Assembly (NCBI RefSeq): GCF_008692785.1
Contig: NZ_VXJV01000006.1
Coordinates: forward strand, 248,001 to 312,000
Direction of reading: 5' to 3'
DNA: 64,000 nucleotides
Source: Salmonella enterica subsp. diarizonae
GTDB taxonomy: Bacteria; Pseudomonadota; Gammaproteobacteria; Enterobacterales; Enterobacteriaceae
Shown: positions 46,548-57,427 of the stretch, piece by piece
Layout of the letters: every line of letters starts with the position of its first letter
How positions within the stretch are numbered: the first letter of the stretch is position 1
The notes under the pieces: generated by a model
The model's input: only the letters and a program-made list of their open reading frames with translations
The model's database searches: none
Told to the model about the DNA's origin: nothing
Made by a program: the position numbers and the translations under genes

Positions 46548-48692
46548 TTAACGCCGTCGGCGGCGTGCAGGTTTTGCTTTTGGTTTTACTATAACGTCTG
46601 GCACGGCAGGCTGCTCTATCGGAAAAACAGGTAAGGCATTCAGTAAACGCTGTCCGTAGTTTTTGGTCAACAAACGCTTATCATAAATGACCACTTCTCC
46701 CCGACAGGCGTGGCTACGGATCAATCGCCCTACCTGCTGAATTAAATTAAAAGACGCGCTTGGTAAGCTTTGTACCTCAAACGGATAACGATTCAGGCTT
46801 TTTAGCCATTCGCCTTCAGTGATCACGACCGGGCTGTCGATCGGCGGGAAGGCAATTTTATGGATATGGACCTGCGTCAGTAGCTCGCCTTTAAGATCCA
46901 GCCCTTCGGCAAAAGACTGAAGCCCAACCAGCACGCTGCGTTCGCCGTTCTCCACCCGTTTACGGTGCAGCTCCACCAGCCGGTAACGCGGCTGATCACC
47001 CTGGACTAAGAGGAGTAAGCGCACCTCAGCGACATGCTCCAGAAAACGCTGCATCGCCCGCCCGCTGGCGAATAGTACCAGCATACCATGATGTTTTTTG
47101 CTCTCCAGTTGCTCGCGAAAATAGGCTGCCATTTCGGCAATATGCTGCTCTTCGTTATCAATGGTGGGTTCGTAGCGCATTTGAGGAATCACCAGTTTCC
47201 CCTGCTCCACATGATTAAACGGCGAATCCAGCGCCACAAAGCGGTCGCCGGCTTTTTCTTTTAAGCCGCTCATTTCCTGCAGGCGCGAAAAGCTATTGAG
47301 CGAGCGCAGTGTCGCCGAGGTGACAATAATGTGCGGTACACTGCGCCATAACAACCTTTCCAGCTGATCGCTGACGCGGATGCCCACACAATGGAACCAG
47401 ACGTGGAGCTGCCCTTCGCGTATTTCGCGCGTCGCCCATTTGGAGACCGGTGCGCCTGAAGACTGCGCCATCGAAGCCAGCCGCCATAATTTACTTTGCG
47501 CCTCGAACATTCCCAGCGCCCGGTTCATCTGTAAAATCACCCGATGCAAACGCACAATATCGTGCGACCCGGTTTTTTCGCTGAGATCGTTGAGAAAGGA
47601 TTCCGCCAGCCCACGCAGCGTTTCGGTCAGCTTCGCCAGCCGCTGGCAGATTTCCATGACCTCAGCGGGCAACTCGCCCATTGCAAAACGGTGCTCCGCC
47701 TCCTGCGCTACGGGCATATACAGATTAAGAATGGCATTGAGCGAGGCGATCAGTTCGTATACCTCCTCACAATGGGCGTTAAGTCGCTCAGGGTTCGCTA
47801 ACGGCGGCGTGGTTTTAGGACGAAATTGCTCCATGCAGGTCGCCACCAGTTTGCTGAACAGATCCAGTTGCAGGCGATACCAGGAGGCGGTAATTTCCGC
47901 GCTCATCTCCAGCGCGTCGCGAGCGACATCGGGCAGATGATGACCTTCATCCAGTACTAACAGCAGATGCTTTGGTTCCGGTAGTACGGCTTCGCTTTCC
48001 ATCGCCGCCATTACCAACGCGTGATTCGCCACCACGACTTCCGCTTCCTGTATTTCACGTCGGGCGACAAAGAATGGACATTCGCGGTAATAGTGACAGT
48101 TGCGGTTCAGACAACTGGCTTTATCGGTACTTAATCGCCGCCACAGATCGTCGGCAATAGCAATGTCGGTATGATCCCGCAGACCATCCCATTTGTAACC
48201 GTCAAGATCCCCTTTCAGCCTGGCGCAGCGCTTTTGTTCTTCCTGATTGTTAGGCGTCAGTTCGTCATCAAGAAAGGTGAGCAGATCCTGCTGCGTAGGC
48301 TCGCTACTGGCGAGCGCCGCCAGGTTTCGCGGACACACGTAACGCCCGCGGCCAAAGGCGGCGGTAAAGCGCAGATCGGGGATGATTTTTCGTAGCAGCG
48401 GCAAATCTTTGCTAAAGATCTGATCCTGTAACGCCACGTTAGCGGTACTGACCACCAGCGTTTTTTGCTCTTCCCGGGCAATGGCGATACCGGGAATAAG
48501 ATAGGAAAGGGTTTTCCCGACGCCGGTCGGCGCTTCAATAGCCAGATGTCTCCCTTCTTCCCCGGCCAGCGTTCTGGCAACGTCAGCAATCATCTGCCGC
48601 TGCGGCGCACGGGGAATAAAGTCGGGAATCTGTTCCTGAAGCGCCTTATACCAGGCGGCGATTTGCGCTTTCAGCGCAGCGGTCAATGCCAT
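46548..48692 (-). CDS. dinG: ATP-dependent DNA helicase DinG
   Basis: A 714-residue XPD-like 5'-3' helicase with an Fe-S cluster, which removes R-loops and helps resolve damage at transcription-replication conflicts. Walker A is EAPTGVGKT (Lys60), and the DEAH-box variant is VLDEGHH. Cluster cysteines are in GRYVCPRN and SCLNRNCHYYRECPF. The C-terminus is a basic tail (KPARRRRR). A LexA box precedes it. Confidence 0.94.
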   Translation of the reverse strand: MALTAALKAQIAAWYKALQEQIPDFIPRAPQRQMIADVARTLAGEEGRHLAIEAPTGVGKTLSYLIPGIAIAREEQKTLVVSTANVALQDQIFSKDLPLLRKIIPDLRFTAAFGRGRYVCPRNLAALASSEPTQQDLLTFLDDELTPNNQEEQKRCARLKGDLDGYKWDGLRDHTDIAIADDLWRRLSTDKASCLNRNCHYYRECPFFVARREIQEAEVVVANHALVMAAMESEAVLPEPKHLLLVLDEGHHLPDVARDALEMSAEITASWYRLQLDLFSKLVATCMEQFRPKTTPPLANPERLNAHCEEVYELIASLNAILNLYMPVAQEAEHRFAMGELPAEVMEICQRLAKLTETLRGLAESFLNDLSEKTGSHDIVRLHRVILQMNRALGMFEAQSKLWRLASMAQSSGAPVSKWATREIREGQLHVWFHCVGIRVSDQLERLLWRSVPHIIVTSATLRSLNSFSRLQEMSGLKEKAGDRFVALDSPFNHVEQGKLVIPQMRYEPTIDNEEQHIAEMAAYFREQLESKKHHGMLVLFASGRAMQRFLEHVAEVRLLLLVQGDQPRYRLVELHRKRVENGERSVLVGLQSFAEGLDLKGELLTQVHIHKIAFPPIDSPVVITEGEWLKSLNRYPFEVQSLPSASFNLIQQVGRLIRSHACRGEVVIYDKRLLTKNYGQRLLNALPVFPIEQPAVPDVIVKPKAKPARRRRR

Positions 48693-48706
48693 GAGAAAAC
48701 CTGAAG

Positions 48707-48726
48707 TACTGTATAAATAGCCACTA
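48707..48726. promoter_or_regulatory. LexA box of dinG
   Basis: TACTGTATAAATAGCCACTA resembles the SOS consensus and the known E. coli dinG box. One half (TACTGTATA) is canonical; the other is degenerate. It lies 15 bases upstream of the dinG ATG. Confidence 0.8.
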
Positions 48727-48801
48727 TTGTGTCACATTTCAGGGGCGGGAAGTACCTTTTTTGCCGGTTCTGGAATACGGCTCGCAACGCCGCTTTAATC
48801 T

Positions 48802-48896
48802 GCCGGATGGCGGCGGCAAGCGCCTTATCCGCCTTATCCGCCTATGCCGCGTATGCCGCGTATTACGCAGGCCCGGTAAGCGTCGCGCCACCGGGC
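48802..48896. repeat. BIME with a 9-bp tandem array between dinG and rhlE
   Basis: A REP-like start (GCCGGATGGCGGC) is followed by five 9-base units (48823-48867): CCTTATCCG twice, CCTATGCCG, CGTATGCCG and CGTATTACG. A hairpin GCCCGGT (48871-48877)/ACCGGGC (48890-48896) follows. It lies between dinG, transcribed away, and the rhlE 3' end. Confidence 0.7.
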
Positions 48897-48913
48897 ATGT
48901 TGCCGGATAAAAT

Positions 48914-50275
48914 TTACTGGGCAGGCGTGATTCTGCGCGGGCGACGCGGCGGACGTGCTTTGTCGCCAGCGGGTTTCCCCTCGCCTGTGCGCGGTTTTGG
49001 TTTCGCCTTCGCCGCCCCGCTATCCTGACGTCGCGGCTGCTGACTGCGCCCCGCTCCCCCCTGACTTTGACCGCGTCCACGACCGCCGCCGCCGCGCTGC
49101 TGACGACCATTCTGAATCGGCTCCGCTTTAATCGACGGGTCCGGCTCATAGCCCGGCGTCGTAATGCGTGGGATCTCTTTTTTCAGCAACTTTTCGATAT
49201 CACGCAACAGCTTATGTTCGTCAACACAGACCAGCGACAGCGCCTCGCCGGTTGCCGCCGCGCGACCGGTACGGCCAATACGGTGTACATAATCTTCCGG
49301 CACGTTCGGCAGTTCATAGTTGACCACGTGCGGCAGTTCTTCAATATCCAGACCACGCGCCGCAATATCCGTCGCCACCAGCACGCGGATATCGCCGGAT
49401 TTAAAATCGGCCAGTGCACGGGTACGTGCGCCCTGCGATTTATTACCGTGGATCGCCGCGCTGCGAATACCGTCTTTATTAAGCTGTTCCGCCAGATGGT
49501 TCGCGCCATGTTTGGTGCGGGTGAAGACCAACACCTGCTGCCAGTTGCCCTGGCCAATCATTTGCGACAACAGTTCGCGCTTACGTTTTTTATCCACAAA
49601 GTGCACGTGCTGCGTCACCTGCTCTGAGGCCGTGTTGCGGCGCGCCACTTCGATTTCCAGCGGGTTGTGCAACAGCTTTTCGGCGAGCGCTTTGATGTCA
49701 TCGGAGAAAGTGGCGGAGAACAACAGGTTCTGGCGTTTTGACGGCAGTTTCGCCAGCACGCGACGAATGTCGTGAATGAAGCCCATATCCAGCATACGGT
49801 CGGCTTCATCCAGTACCAGAATCTCAATCTGATCCAGCTTCACGGCATTTTGATGTTCCAGATCAAGCAGACGTCCCGGCGTCGCCACCAGCACATCCAC
49901 CCCGCCGCGCAGTTTCATCATCTGCGGATTGATGCTTACGCCGCCAAATACCACCAGCGAGCGAATGTTGAGATATTTACTGTAATCTCTGACATTTTCG
50001 CCAATTTGCGCCGCCAGCTCGCGGGTTGGCGTGAGGATCAACGCACGCACCGGGCGACGACCTTTAGCGTGCGGCTGATGGGTAATCAGATGCTGCAACA
50101 ATGGCAAGGTAAAGCCCGCCGTTTTACCGGTCCCGGTCTGGGCGCTGGCCATCAGATCGCGGCCTTCCAGCACGGCGGGAATCGCCTGCTGCTGAATAGG
50201 GGTAGGTTCACGGTAACCCTGCTCGGCAATGGCGCGCAGGATATCAGGGTTTAATCCCAGGGAATCAAAAGACAT
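48914..50275 (-). CDS. rhlE: ATP-dependent RNA helicase RhlE
   Basis: A 453-residue DEAD-box helicase involved in ribosome assembly. In order: Q motif ([10 protein letters not shown]), [23 protein letters not shown], and the C-terminal HRIGRTGR. A low-complexity tail follows, rich in Gly, Arg and Gln and then basic, for RNA binding. It is divergent from cecR and shares its operator region. Confidence 0.94.
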   Translation of the reverse strand: MSFDSLGLNPDILRAIAEQGYREPTPIQQQAIPAVLEGRDLMASAQTGTGKTAGFTLPLLQHLITHQPHAKGRRPVRALILTPTRELAAQIGENVRDYSKYLNIRSLVVFGGVSINPQMMKLRGGVDVLVATPGRLLDLEHQNAVKLDQIEILVLDEADRMLDMGFIHDIRRVLAKLPSKRQNLLFSATFSDDIKALAEKLLHNPLEIEVARRNTASEQVTQHVHFVDKKRKRELLSQMIGQGNWQQVLVFTRTKHGANHLAEQLNKDGIRSAAIHGNKSQGARTRALADFKSGDIRVLVATDIAARGLDIEELPHVVNYELPNVPEDYVHRIGRTGRAAATGEALSLVCVDEHKLLRDIEKLLKKEIPRITTPGYEPDPSIKAEPIQNGRQQRGGGGRGRGQSQGGAGRSQQPRRQDSGAAKAKPKPRTGEGKPAGDKARPPRRPRRITPAQ

Positions 50276-50468
50276 AACTACTCCGGACCGCCCCGACCGT
50301 TACCGGTGTAGTTTTCAGGGAGATGCTCAAATTTGGAATGACAAAAACCACAATGTCATGAAGGGGCGGAGTGTAGCAGTTTTTGTGATGCGGCGCATAA
50401 ATTATCCCGAAAGGTGGCAAAGACAAATTAATCGACCACACTGGACAAGTGCCATTATGAGTCATAAT

Positions 50469-50490
50469 CTTAATCAATCGATTGATTAAG
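50469..50490. promoter_or_regulatory. CecR operator palindrome
   Basis: A 22-base perfect palindrome with half-site CTTAATCAATC lies 14 bases upstream of cecR in the rhlE-cecR gap. E. coli CecR controls both flanking transcripts, and a perfect palindrome is as expected for a TetR dimer. Confidence 0.8.
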
Positions 50491-50504
50491 AATTAGGGCG
50501 TGTG

Positions 50505-51179
50505 ATGAATATTCCCACCACGACCACCAAGGGCGAGCAGGCGAAAAGCCAGCTAATTGCCGCCGCGCTGGCGCAGTTTGGCGAGTATGGCCTCCATGCC
50601 ACCACGCGCGATATCGCCGCGCTGGCGGGGCAAAATATTGCCGCCATTACTTACTATTTCGGCTCAAAAGAGGATTTATACCTCGCCTGCGCCCAGTGGA
50701 TTGCCGATTTTCTTGGCGAAAAATTTCGCCCCCATGCTGAAAAAGCGGAACATCTGTTTAGCCAGCCTGATCCTGACCGGGACGCCATACGCGAGCTCAT
50801 TCTGCTCGCCTGCAAGAACATGATTATGCTGCTGACGCAGGAAGACACCGTTAACCTGAGTAAATTTATTTCACGCGAGCAGCTCTCTCCCACGTCGGCC
50901 TATCAACTGGTTCATGAACAAGTTATCGCTCCGTTGCACACCCATCTGACAAGATTGGTTGCCGCTTATACCGGCTGCGACGCCAATGATACGCGCATGA
51001 TTTTGCATACCCATGCCTTACTGGGCGAAGTGCTGGCGTTTCGTCTCGGCAAAGAAACTATTTTGTTACGTACCGGCTGGCCGCAGTTTGATGAAGAAAA
51101 AGCGGAGCTGATTTACCAGACGGTAACCTGCCACATCGATCTTATTCTGCACGGTTTAACGCAAAGGAGTCTGGACTGA
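50505..51179 (+). CDS. cecR: TetR-family regulator CecR
   Basis: A 224-residue TetR-type repressor, formerly YbiH, linked in E. coli to cefoperazone and chloramphenicol sensitivity. The helix-turn-helix is [23 protein letters not shown]. The C-terminal ligand domain is family specific. The ATG at 50505 is preferred over the GTG at 50502. Its TGA overlaps the ybhG ATG (ATGA-type, one base shared), so cecR-ybhGFSR is one operon. Confidence 0.92.
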   Translation: MNIPTTTTKGEQAKSQLIAAALAQFGEYGLHATTRDIAALAGQNIAAITYYFGSKEDLYLACAQWIADFLGEKFRPHAEKAEHLFSQPDPDRDAIRELILLACKNMIMLLTQEDTVNLSKFISREQLSPTSAYQLVHEQVIAPLHTHLTRLVAAYTGCDANDTRMILHTHALLGEVLAFRLGKETILLRTGWPQFDEEKAELIYQTVTCHIDLILHGLTQRSLD

Positions 51180-52174
51180 TGAAAAAACCTGTCGTTATCG
51201 GACTGGTAATCGCAGCTATCGTCGCTGTGGTTGCTGGTGGAACCTGGTGGTATCAAAGTCGGCAGGACGATGGGCTGACGCTATACGGTAATGTCGATAT
51301 CCGTACCGTCAATATCAGCTTTCGCGTCGGCGGCAGGCTGGCGTCGCTGAATGTTGATGAAGGCGATACTATCAAAGCCGGACAGGTGCTCGGCGAACTG
51401 GATCACGCGCCATACGAAAACGCGCTGATGCAGGCGAAAGCTGGCGTTTCGGTCGCTCAGGCGCAATACGATTTGATGCTGGCAGGCTATCGCGATGAAG
51501 AGATAGCCCAGGCCGCCGCCGCCGTCAGACAGGCGCAAGCCGCCTATGACTACGCGCAAAACTTTTATAACCGTCAGCAAGGATTGTGGAAAAGCCGCAC
51601 CATTTCCGCTAATGATCTGGAAAACGCCCGCTCATCGCGCGATCAGGCGCAGGCAACGCTGAAATCCGCACAAGATAAACTGAGCCAGTACCGTACCGGT
51701 AATCGCGAACAGGATATCGCCCAGGCGAAAGCCAGCCTGGAACAGGCAAAAGCCCAACTGGCGCAGGCGCAGCTTGATTTACAAGACACCACGCTTATCG
51801 CGCCTGCCAACGGGACCTTGCTCACCCGCGCGGTCGAGCCGGGCAGTATGCTGAACGCCGGCAGCACGGTATTAACGCTCTCGCTGACCCGCCCCGTCTG
51901 GGTGCGCGCCTACGTCGATGAACGCAACCTCAGTCAGACGCAACCGGGGCGCGACATTCTGTTGTATACCGACGGACGTCCTGACAAACCTTACCACGGC
52001 AAGATTGGTTTCGTTTCACCGACCGCGGAATTTACGCCGAAAACCGTCGAAACGCCGGATCTGCGTACCGATCTCGTCTATCGCCTGCGTATTATCGTCA
52101 CCGATGCGGACGATGCGTTACGCCAGGGGATGCCGGTCACGGTGAAATTTAATGACGAGGCACGGCATGAGTGA
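51179..52174 (+). CDS. ybhG: HlyD-type membrane fusion protein YbhG
   Basis: A 331-residue periplasmic adaptor with an N-terminal membrane anchor (residues about 5-25). It has a biotinyl-lipoyl-like half ([14 protein letters not shown]), a long coiled-coil hairpin rich in Ala and Gln (about 80-215), and a beta-barrel with [11 protein letters not shown]. It links the YbhFSR ABC exporter to an outer-membrane channel, probably TolC. It overlaps ybhF by eight bases. Confidence 0.92.
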   Translation: MKKPVVIGLVIAAIVAVVAGGTWWYQSRQDDGLTLYGNVDIRTVNISFRVGGRLASLNVDEGDTIKAGQVLGELDHAPYENALMQAKAGVSVAQAQYDLMLAGYRDEEIAQAAAAVRQAQAAYDYAQNFYNRQQGLWKSRTISANDLENARSSRDQAQATLKSAQDKLSQYRTGNREQDIAQAKASLEQAKAQLAQAQLDLQDTTLIAPANGTLLTRAVEPGSMLNAGSTVLTLSLTRPVWVRAYVDERNLSQTQPGRDILLYTDGRPDKPYHGKIGFVSPTAEFTPKTVETPDLRTDLVYRLRIIVTDADDALRQGMPVTVKFNDEARHE

Positions 52175-53903
52175 GGCCGTTATTACACTGCACGGTCTGA
52201 CGAAGCGCTTTGCGGGAATGGATAAACCCGCCGTCGCGCCGCTCGACTGTACCATTCATTCCGGTTATGTCACCGGGCTGGTAGGGCCGGACGGCGCAGG
52301 AAAAACCACGCTGATGCGTATGCTGGCGGGCCTGCTCAAAGCCGATGGCGGCAGCGCGTCCGTATTGGGCTTCGACCCGATACAAAACGACAGCGAGCTG
52401 CACGCGGTTCTGGGCTACATGCCGCAGAAATTCGGTCTGTATGAAGATCTTACCGTCATGGAGAACCTTAATCTCTATGCTGATTTGCGCAGCGTTACCG
52501 GCGAGATACGGGAAAAAACCTTTGCCCGTTTGTTGGAGTTTACCGCCCTCGGCCCTTTTACTGGCCGTCTGGCGGGAAAATTGTCCGGCGGGATGAAGCA
52601 AAAACTGGGGCTGGCCTGTACGCTGGTCGGCGAACCGAAAGTGCTGCTGTTGGATGAACCGGGCGTTGGCGTTGACCCGATTTCACGGCGCGAGTTGTGG
52701 CAAATGGTCCACGAACTGGCGGGCGACGGGATGCTGATTTTATGGAGCACCTCCTATCTGGATGAAGCCGAACAGTGTCGCGACGTGCTGCTGATGAATG
52801 AAGGCGAATTGCTCTATCAGGGCGAACCTAAAGCGCTGACGCAAACGATGGCCGGTCGCAGCTTTCTGATGAGCAGTCCACAGGAAAACAACCGTAAGTT
52901 GCTACAGAGAGCGCTCAGACTACCACAGGTGAGCGACGGCATGATTCAGGGGCGTTCGGTACGCCTGATCCTGAAAAAAGAGGCAACTGCAGCAGATATT
53001 CGTCAGGCCGAAGGGATGCCGGAAATCACCCTCAATGAGACCGCGCCACGCTTCGAAGATGCGTTTATCGATCTTCTTGGCGGGGCGGGAACCGCGGAGT
53101 CTCCGCTGGGTTCAATCCTCCATATGGTTGAAGGCACTCCCGGCGAAACGGTGATTGAAGCGCAGGAACTGACGAAAAAATTTGGCGATTTCGCGGCCAC
53201 GGACCATGTTAATTTCGTCGTACAACGCGGCGAGATTTTTGGCCTGCTCGGCCCGAACGGCGCGGGTAAATCAACCACCTTTAAAATGATGTGCGGCCTG
53301 CTGGTGCCGACGTCCGGCAAGGCGCTGGTGCTGGATATGGACCTGAAAGTCAGCTCCGGCAAAGCCCGTCAGCATCTGGGCTATATGGCGCAAAAATTTT
53401 CGCTTTACGGCAACCTGACGGTCGAGCAGAACCTGCGTTTTTTCTCTGGCGTCTACGGTTTGCGGGGCCGCGCGCAGAATGAAAAAATTCAGCGCATGAG
53501 CGAAGCGTTTGGTCTGAAAAGCATTGCGGCGCATCCCACCGATGCGCTGCCGCTGGGCTTTAAACAGCGTCTGGCGCTGGCCTGCTCGCTGATGCACGAA
53601 CCGGATATTTTATTCCTTGATGAACCAACATCCGGGGTTGATCCCCTCACCCGCCGTGAATTTTGGCTGCATATTAATAGCATGGTGGAAAAAGGGGTCA
53701 CGGTAATGGTGACGACCCACTTTATGGATGAGGCGGAATATTGCGATCGCATTGGACTGGTTTATCGTGGAAAGCTTATCGCCAGCGGTACGCCGGACGA
53801 TCTCAAAGCGCAGGCCGCCGATGAGCAACAGGCCGATCCGACGATGGAGCAGGCCTTTATCACTCTCATCAATGACTGGGATAAGGAGCATATACATGAG
53901 TAA
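52167..53903 (+). CDS. ybhF: ABC exporter ATPase YbhF (fused double domain)
   Basis: A 578-residue protein with two ABC-2-type ATPase domains. Walker A motifs are GPDGAGKT and GPNGAGKS. The first signature is LSGGMKQK. The second is degenerate (LPLGFKQR), as in E. coli. Walker B motifs are LLLDEPG and LFLDEPTSG. It energises YbhS/YbhR; the E. coli complex exports drugs such as tetracycline and cations. The ATG at 52167 matches E. coli. Confidence 0.92.
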   Translation: MSEAVITLHGLTKRFAGMDKPAVAPLDCTIHSGYVTGLVGPDGAGKTTLMRMLAGLLKADGGSASVLGFDPIQNDSELHAVLGYMPQKFGLYEDLTVMENLNLYADLRSVTGEIREKTFARLLEFTALGPFTGRLAGKLSGGMKQKLGLACTLVGEPKVLLLDEPGVGVDPISRRELWQMVHELAGDGMLILWSTSYLDEAEQCRDVLLMNEGELLYQGEPKALTQTMAGRSFLMSSPQENNRKLLQRALRLPQVSDGMIQGRSVRLILKKEATAADIRQAEGMPEITLNETAPRFEDAFIDLLGGAGTAESPLGSILHMVEGTPGETVIEAQELTKKFGDFAATDHVNFVVQRGEIFGLLGPNGAGKSTTFKMMCGLLVPTSGKALVLDMDLKVSSGKARQHLGYMAQKFSLYGNLTVEQNLRFFSGVYGLRGRAQNEKIQRMSEAFGLKSIAAHPTDALPLGFKQRLALACSLMHEPDILFLDEPTSGVDPLTRREFWLHINSMVEKGVTVMVTTHFMDEAEYCDRIGLVYRGKLIASGTPDDLKAQAADEQQADPTMEQAFITLINDWDKEHIHE

Positions 53904-55026
53904 GTCTCTCTCCTGGCGCCGCGTGCGTGCGTTGTGCGTCAAAGAGACGCGCCAGATCGTTCGCGATCCCAGTAGCTGGCTGATTGCGGTGGTGATCCCG
54001 CTGCTGTTGCTGTTTATTTTCGGTTACGGCATTAACCTCGACTCCAGCAAGCTACGAGTGGGGATTCTGCTTGAACAGCAAAGCCAGGAGGCGCTGGATT
54101 TCACTCATGCGATGACCGGTTCACCCTATATCGACGCGACCATTAGCGATAATCGCCATGAATTAATTGAAAAAATGCAGGCCGGACGCATTCGCGGACT
54201 GGTGGTGATTCCGGTGGATTTCGCGCAACAAATGGCGCGCGCCGGTGACAGCGCGCCAATTCAGGTTATTACCGATGGCAGCGAGCCAAACACCGCCAAC
54301 TTCGTTCAGGGTTATGTTGAAGGCATCTGGCAAATCTGGCAACAACAGCGGGCGGAAGATCGCGGCGACACTTTTGAACCGCTCATCGATGTTCAGACGC
54401 GCTACTGGTTTAACCCGGCGGCGATCAGTCAACATTTTATTATTCCCGGGGCAGTGACCATTATCATGACGGTAATTGGCGCGATCCTCACCTCGCTGGT
54501 CGTTGCCCGCGAATGGGAGCGTGGCACGATGGAGGCGCTGCTCTCAACCGAAGTGACGCGTGTTGAACTGCTGCTGTGTAAGCTTATTCCCTATTACTTT
54601 CTCGGTATGCTGGCGATGCTGCTCTGCATGCTGGTATCGGTGTTTATTCTCGGCGTACCGTATCGCGGTTCGCTGGTGATTCTGTTTATCATCACCAGTC
54701 TGTTTTTACTGAGTACGTTGGGGATGGGGCTGTTGATTTCCACCATCACTCGTAACCAGTTTAACGCCGCGCAGGTGGCGCTGAACGCCGCCTTTTTACC
54801 CTCGATTATGCTGTCCGGGTTTATCTTTCAGATAGACAGTATGCCTGCGGTGATCCGCGCGGTGACCTATATTATTCCGGCGCGCTATTTTGTCAGTACC
54901 CTGCAAAGTCTGTTTCTGGCTGGCAATATTCCGGTCGTGTTAGGCATTAACGTACTGTTTTTAATCGCCTCGGCGGTGATGTTTATTGGCCTGACGTGGC
55001 TAAAAACCAAACGACGGCTGGACTGA
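53896..55026 (+). CDS. ybhS: ABC-2 permease YbhS
   Basis: A 376-residue ABC-2 permease: one N-terminal span ([18 protein letters not shown]), a large periplasmic domain, then five spans. The ABC-2 core [15 protein letters not shown] contacts the ATPase. It overlaps ybhF by eight bases. A longer in-frame reading from 53728 lies inside ybhF and is rejected. Confidence 0.92.
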   Translation: MSKSLSWRRVRALCVKETRQIVRDPSSWLIAVVIPLLLLFIFGYGINLDSSKLRVGILLEQQSQEALDFTHAMTGSPYIDATISDNRHELIEKMQAGRIRGLVVIPVDFAQQMARAGDSAPIQVITDGSEPNTANFVQGYVEGIWQIWQQQRAEDRGDTFEPLIDVQTRYWFNPAAISQHFIIPGAVTIIMTVIGAILTSLVVAREWERGTMEALLSTEVTRVELLLCKLIPYYFLGMLAMLLCMLVSVFILGVPYRGSLVILFIITSLFLLSTLGMGLLISTITRNQFNAAQVALNAAFLPSIMLSGFIFQIDSMPAVIRAVTYIIPARYFVSTLQSLFLAGNIPVVLGINVLFLIASAVMFIGLTWLKTKRRLD

Positions 55027-55057
55027 TGATTTGCTATCCGGCACTGAGGGCAAGACT

Positions 55058-56164
55058 ATGTTTCATCGTTTATGGACGTTAATCCGCAAAGAACTGCAAT
55101 CGCTTTTACGCGAACCGCAAACGCGCGCGATCCTGATTCTGCCGGTGCTGATTCAGGTTATCCTGTTTCCGTTCGCCGCGACGCTTGAAGTCACTAACGC
55201 GACCATCGCCATTTATAACGAAGATAACGGCAAACATTCGGTAGAACTTACCCAGCGCTTTGCCCGCGCGAAAGCGTTTACCCATGTGCTGTTGCTGAAC
55301 AGTCCGCAGGAGATCCAGCCGACTATTGATACGCAAAAAGCGCTGCTGCTGGTGCGCTTCCCGGCGGATTTCTCGCGGAATCTGGATACCTTCCAGCCTG
55401 CGCCGATGCAACTCATTCTTGATGGACGTAACTCCAACAGCGCGCAAATCGCCGCCAATTATCTGCAACAGATCGTCAAGGAGTATCAGCAGGCGTTGAT
55501 GGACGGCAAGCCAAAGCCCAACAATAGCGAACTGGTGGTACGCAACTGGTATAACCCGAATCTGGACTACAAGTGGTTTGTGGTGCCCTCGCTGATCGCC
55601 ATGATCACCACTATCGGCGTGATGATCGTTACTTCGCTGTCCGTCGCCCGCGAGCGTGAACAAGGCACTCTGGATCAACTGCTGGTCTCTCCGCTCACTA
55701 CCTGGCAGATTTTCGTCGGTAAAGCGGTGCCGGCGCTGATTGTCGCGACCTTCCAGGCTACGATCGTGCTGGCTATCGGCATTTGGGCGTACCAAATCCC
55801 CTTCGCCGGTTCGTTAGCGCTGTTTTATTTCACGATGGTGATTTACGGGCTGTCGCTGGTAGGCTTTGGCTTGCTGATATCATCGCTTTGCGCCACGCAA
55901 CAGCAGGCGTTTATCGGCGTCTTTGTCTTTATGATGCCGGCGATTTTGCTCTCGGGTTATGTCTCACCGGTGGAAAATATGCCGGTCTGGCTGCAAAACT
56001 TGACGTGGATAAACCCTATCCGCCACTTTACTGATATTACTAAGCAAATTTATCTTAAGGACGCGAGTCTGGGGATTGTCTGGGGAAGTTTGTGGCCGCT
56101 ACTGGTGATAGCGGCCACCACAGGTTCAGCGGCGTATGCGATGTTTAGACGCAAAGTGATGTAG
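55058..56164 (+). CDS. ybhR: ABC-2 permease YbhR
   Basis: A 368-residue paralog of YbhS with the same topology and the core ABC-2 motif [16 protein letters not shown]. The ATG at 55058 (MFHRLWTL) matches E. coli. It is the last gene of the operon, and its 3' end overlaps convergent ybhQ by 39 bases. Confidence 0.92.
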   Translation: MFHRLWTLIRKELQSLLREPQTRAILILPVLIQVILFPFAATLEVTNATIAIYNEDNGKHSVELTQRFARAKAFTHVLLLNSPQEIQPTIDTQKALLLVRFPADFSRNLDTFQPAPMQLILDGRNSNSAQIAANYLQQIVKEYQQALMDGKPKPNNSELVVRNWYNPNLDYKWFVVPSLIAMITTIGVMIVTSLSVAREREQGTLDQLLVSPLTTWQIFVGKAVPALIVATFQATIVLAIGIWAYQIPFAGSLALFYFTMVIYGLSLVGFGLLISSLCATQQQAFIGVFVFMMPAILLSGYVSPVENMPVWLQNLTWINPIRHFTDITKQIYLKDASLGIVWGSLWPLLVIAATTGSAAYAMFRRKVM

Positions 56165-56536
56165 CTTTTTATCTTTCGCCAGTAGCGAAACCACGGCGGG
56201 CCCGGCCAGGATAGCCAGCCCCGCCAGCGCCAGTAAAACATTATTTTGCAATACGCGGGATAGCAGCCAGAGGACAATCAGCGCGGTGCCGAAGTACCAG
56301 GTGGTAGTCAGCTCTTCCAGCACATCCGCCACATCGCGCCAGCGTTGCTCATGATGACGCTGCAACGCCAGCATCAGCAGTACCGTCACGCCATAAAGCA
56401 TGCATAATCCCAGGCCGACGCGCACTAATGTGCCGCTCATCCAGCCTATTACCAGCATCGCCACTACCAGTAAATGCAACATAATCTGCCAACAACCGAG
56501 GCCGGTTGCGACACGAACGCGTTGTTGCCACTTCAT
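56126..56536 (-). CDS. ybhQ: Inner membrane protein YbhQ
   Basis: A 136-residue integral membrane protein with four hydrophobic segments and a basic tail, full length against E. coli YbhQ. Its function is unknown. The start at 56536 (MKWQQRVRV) has an SD-like AGGAGAA. Its last 39 bases are antisense to the end of ybhR. Confidence 0.85.
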   Translation of the reverse strand: MKWQQRVRVATGLGCWQIMLHLLVVAMLVIGWMSGTLVRVGLGLCMLYGVTVLLMLALQRHHEQRWRDVADVLEELTTTWYFGTALIVLWLLSRVLQNNVLLALAGLAILAGPAVVSLLAKDKKLHHFASKHRIRR

Positions 56537-56668
56537 GGCTTTTCTCCTGAAGCATTTTTCTCTCATTATTCAGAGTACCGAACTTTACGGAAAATTCCGT
56601 AAGACCGCATCTTTTTGTGACGACGACTACACTATTTCAATCAGGATAGTGACGCGGACAGGAAGAAA

Positions 56669-57427
56669 ATGACTCAACACACGCGAAATTTTTCATTCAA
56701 AGTGCTCACGATTAATACGCACAAAGGTTTTACCGCCTTTAATAAACGCTTCATCCTGCCGGAGCTACGCGACGCCGTCAGAACGGTCGGCGCCGATATC
56801 GTCTGTCTGCAAGAAGTGATGGGTGCGCATGAGGTGCATCCGCTGCATATCGAAAACTGGCCGGACACCACCCATTATGAATTTTTGGCCGACACCATGT
56901 GGAGCGATTTCGCCTATGGCCGCAATGCGGTCTATCCAGAAGGCCACCACGGTAATGCGGTTCTTTCTCGCTATCCCATTGAACATTATGAAAATCGCGA
57001 CGTCTCGGTCGACGGTAGCGAAAAACGCGGCGTGCTCTATTGCCGCATTACGCCGCCCATGCTCAACCACCCTATCCACGTCATGTGCGTGCATCTCGGC
57101 CTGCGGGAGAGCCATCGGCAGGCGCAGTTAACCATGCTGGCGGGATGGGTGAATGCCTTGCCGGAATCAGAACCAGTACTGGTGGCCGGAGACTTTAATG
57201 ACTGGCGGCAAAAGGCCGGCCCGCCGCTAAACGCAGCCGGGCTGGAGGAGATATTCACCCGCGCCCACGGTCGACCGGCGCGCACTTTCCCGGTGAGTAT
57301 GCCGCTGCTGCGACTCGATCGTATTTACGTCAAGAATGCTAACGCCAGTTCTCCTACGGCGCTACCGCTGCGGAACTGGCGACATTTATCAGACCATGCC
57401 CCCCTTAGCGCGGAGATCCATCTATGA
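56669..57427 (+). CDS. ybhP: Endonuclease/exonuclease/phosphatase-fold protein YbhP
   Basis: A 252-residue cytosolic protein of the DNase I/EEP fold. Motifs: [33 protein letters not shown] and SDHAPL (catalytic His). Its substrate is unknown; next to clsB a phospholipid or phosphodiester target is plausible. It overlaps clsB by four bases. Confidence 0.9.
   Translation: MTQHTRNFSFKVLTINTHKGFTAFNKRFILPELRDAVRTVGADIVCLQEVMGAHEVHPLHIENWPDTTHYEFLADTMWSDFAYGRNAVYPEGHHGNAVLSRYPIEHYENRDVSVDGSEKRGVLYCRITPPMLNHPIHVMCVHLGLRESHRQAQLTMLAGWVNALPESEPVLVAGDFNDWRQKAGPPLNAAGLEEIFTRAHGRPARTFPVSMPLLRLDRIYVKNANASSPTALPLRNWRHLSDHAPLSAEIHL

Noticed and set aside
48823-48867. Possible CRISPR-like array
   Set aside because: Units are 9 bases and contiguous without spacers; no cas genes nearby.
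48729-49028. 99-codon frame with repeated Ala-Tyr and Leu-Ser-Ala units
   Set aside because: The peptide repeat comes from the 9-base tandem DNA array in the BIME and from the antisense of rhlE; no homolog or start signal.
53728-53895. N-terminal extension of ybhS
   Set aside because: It lies inside ybhF in another frame; the conserved YbhS start is at 53896.
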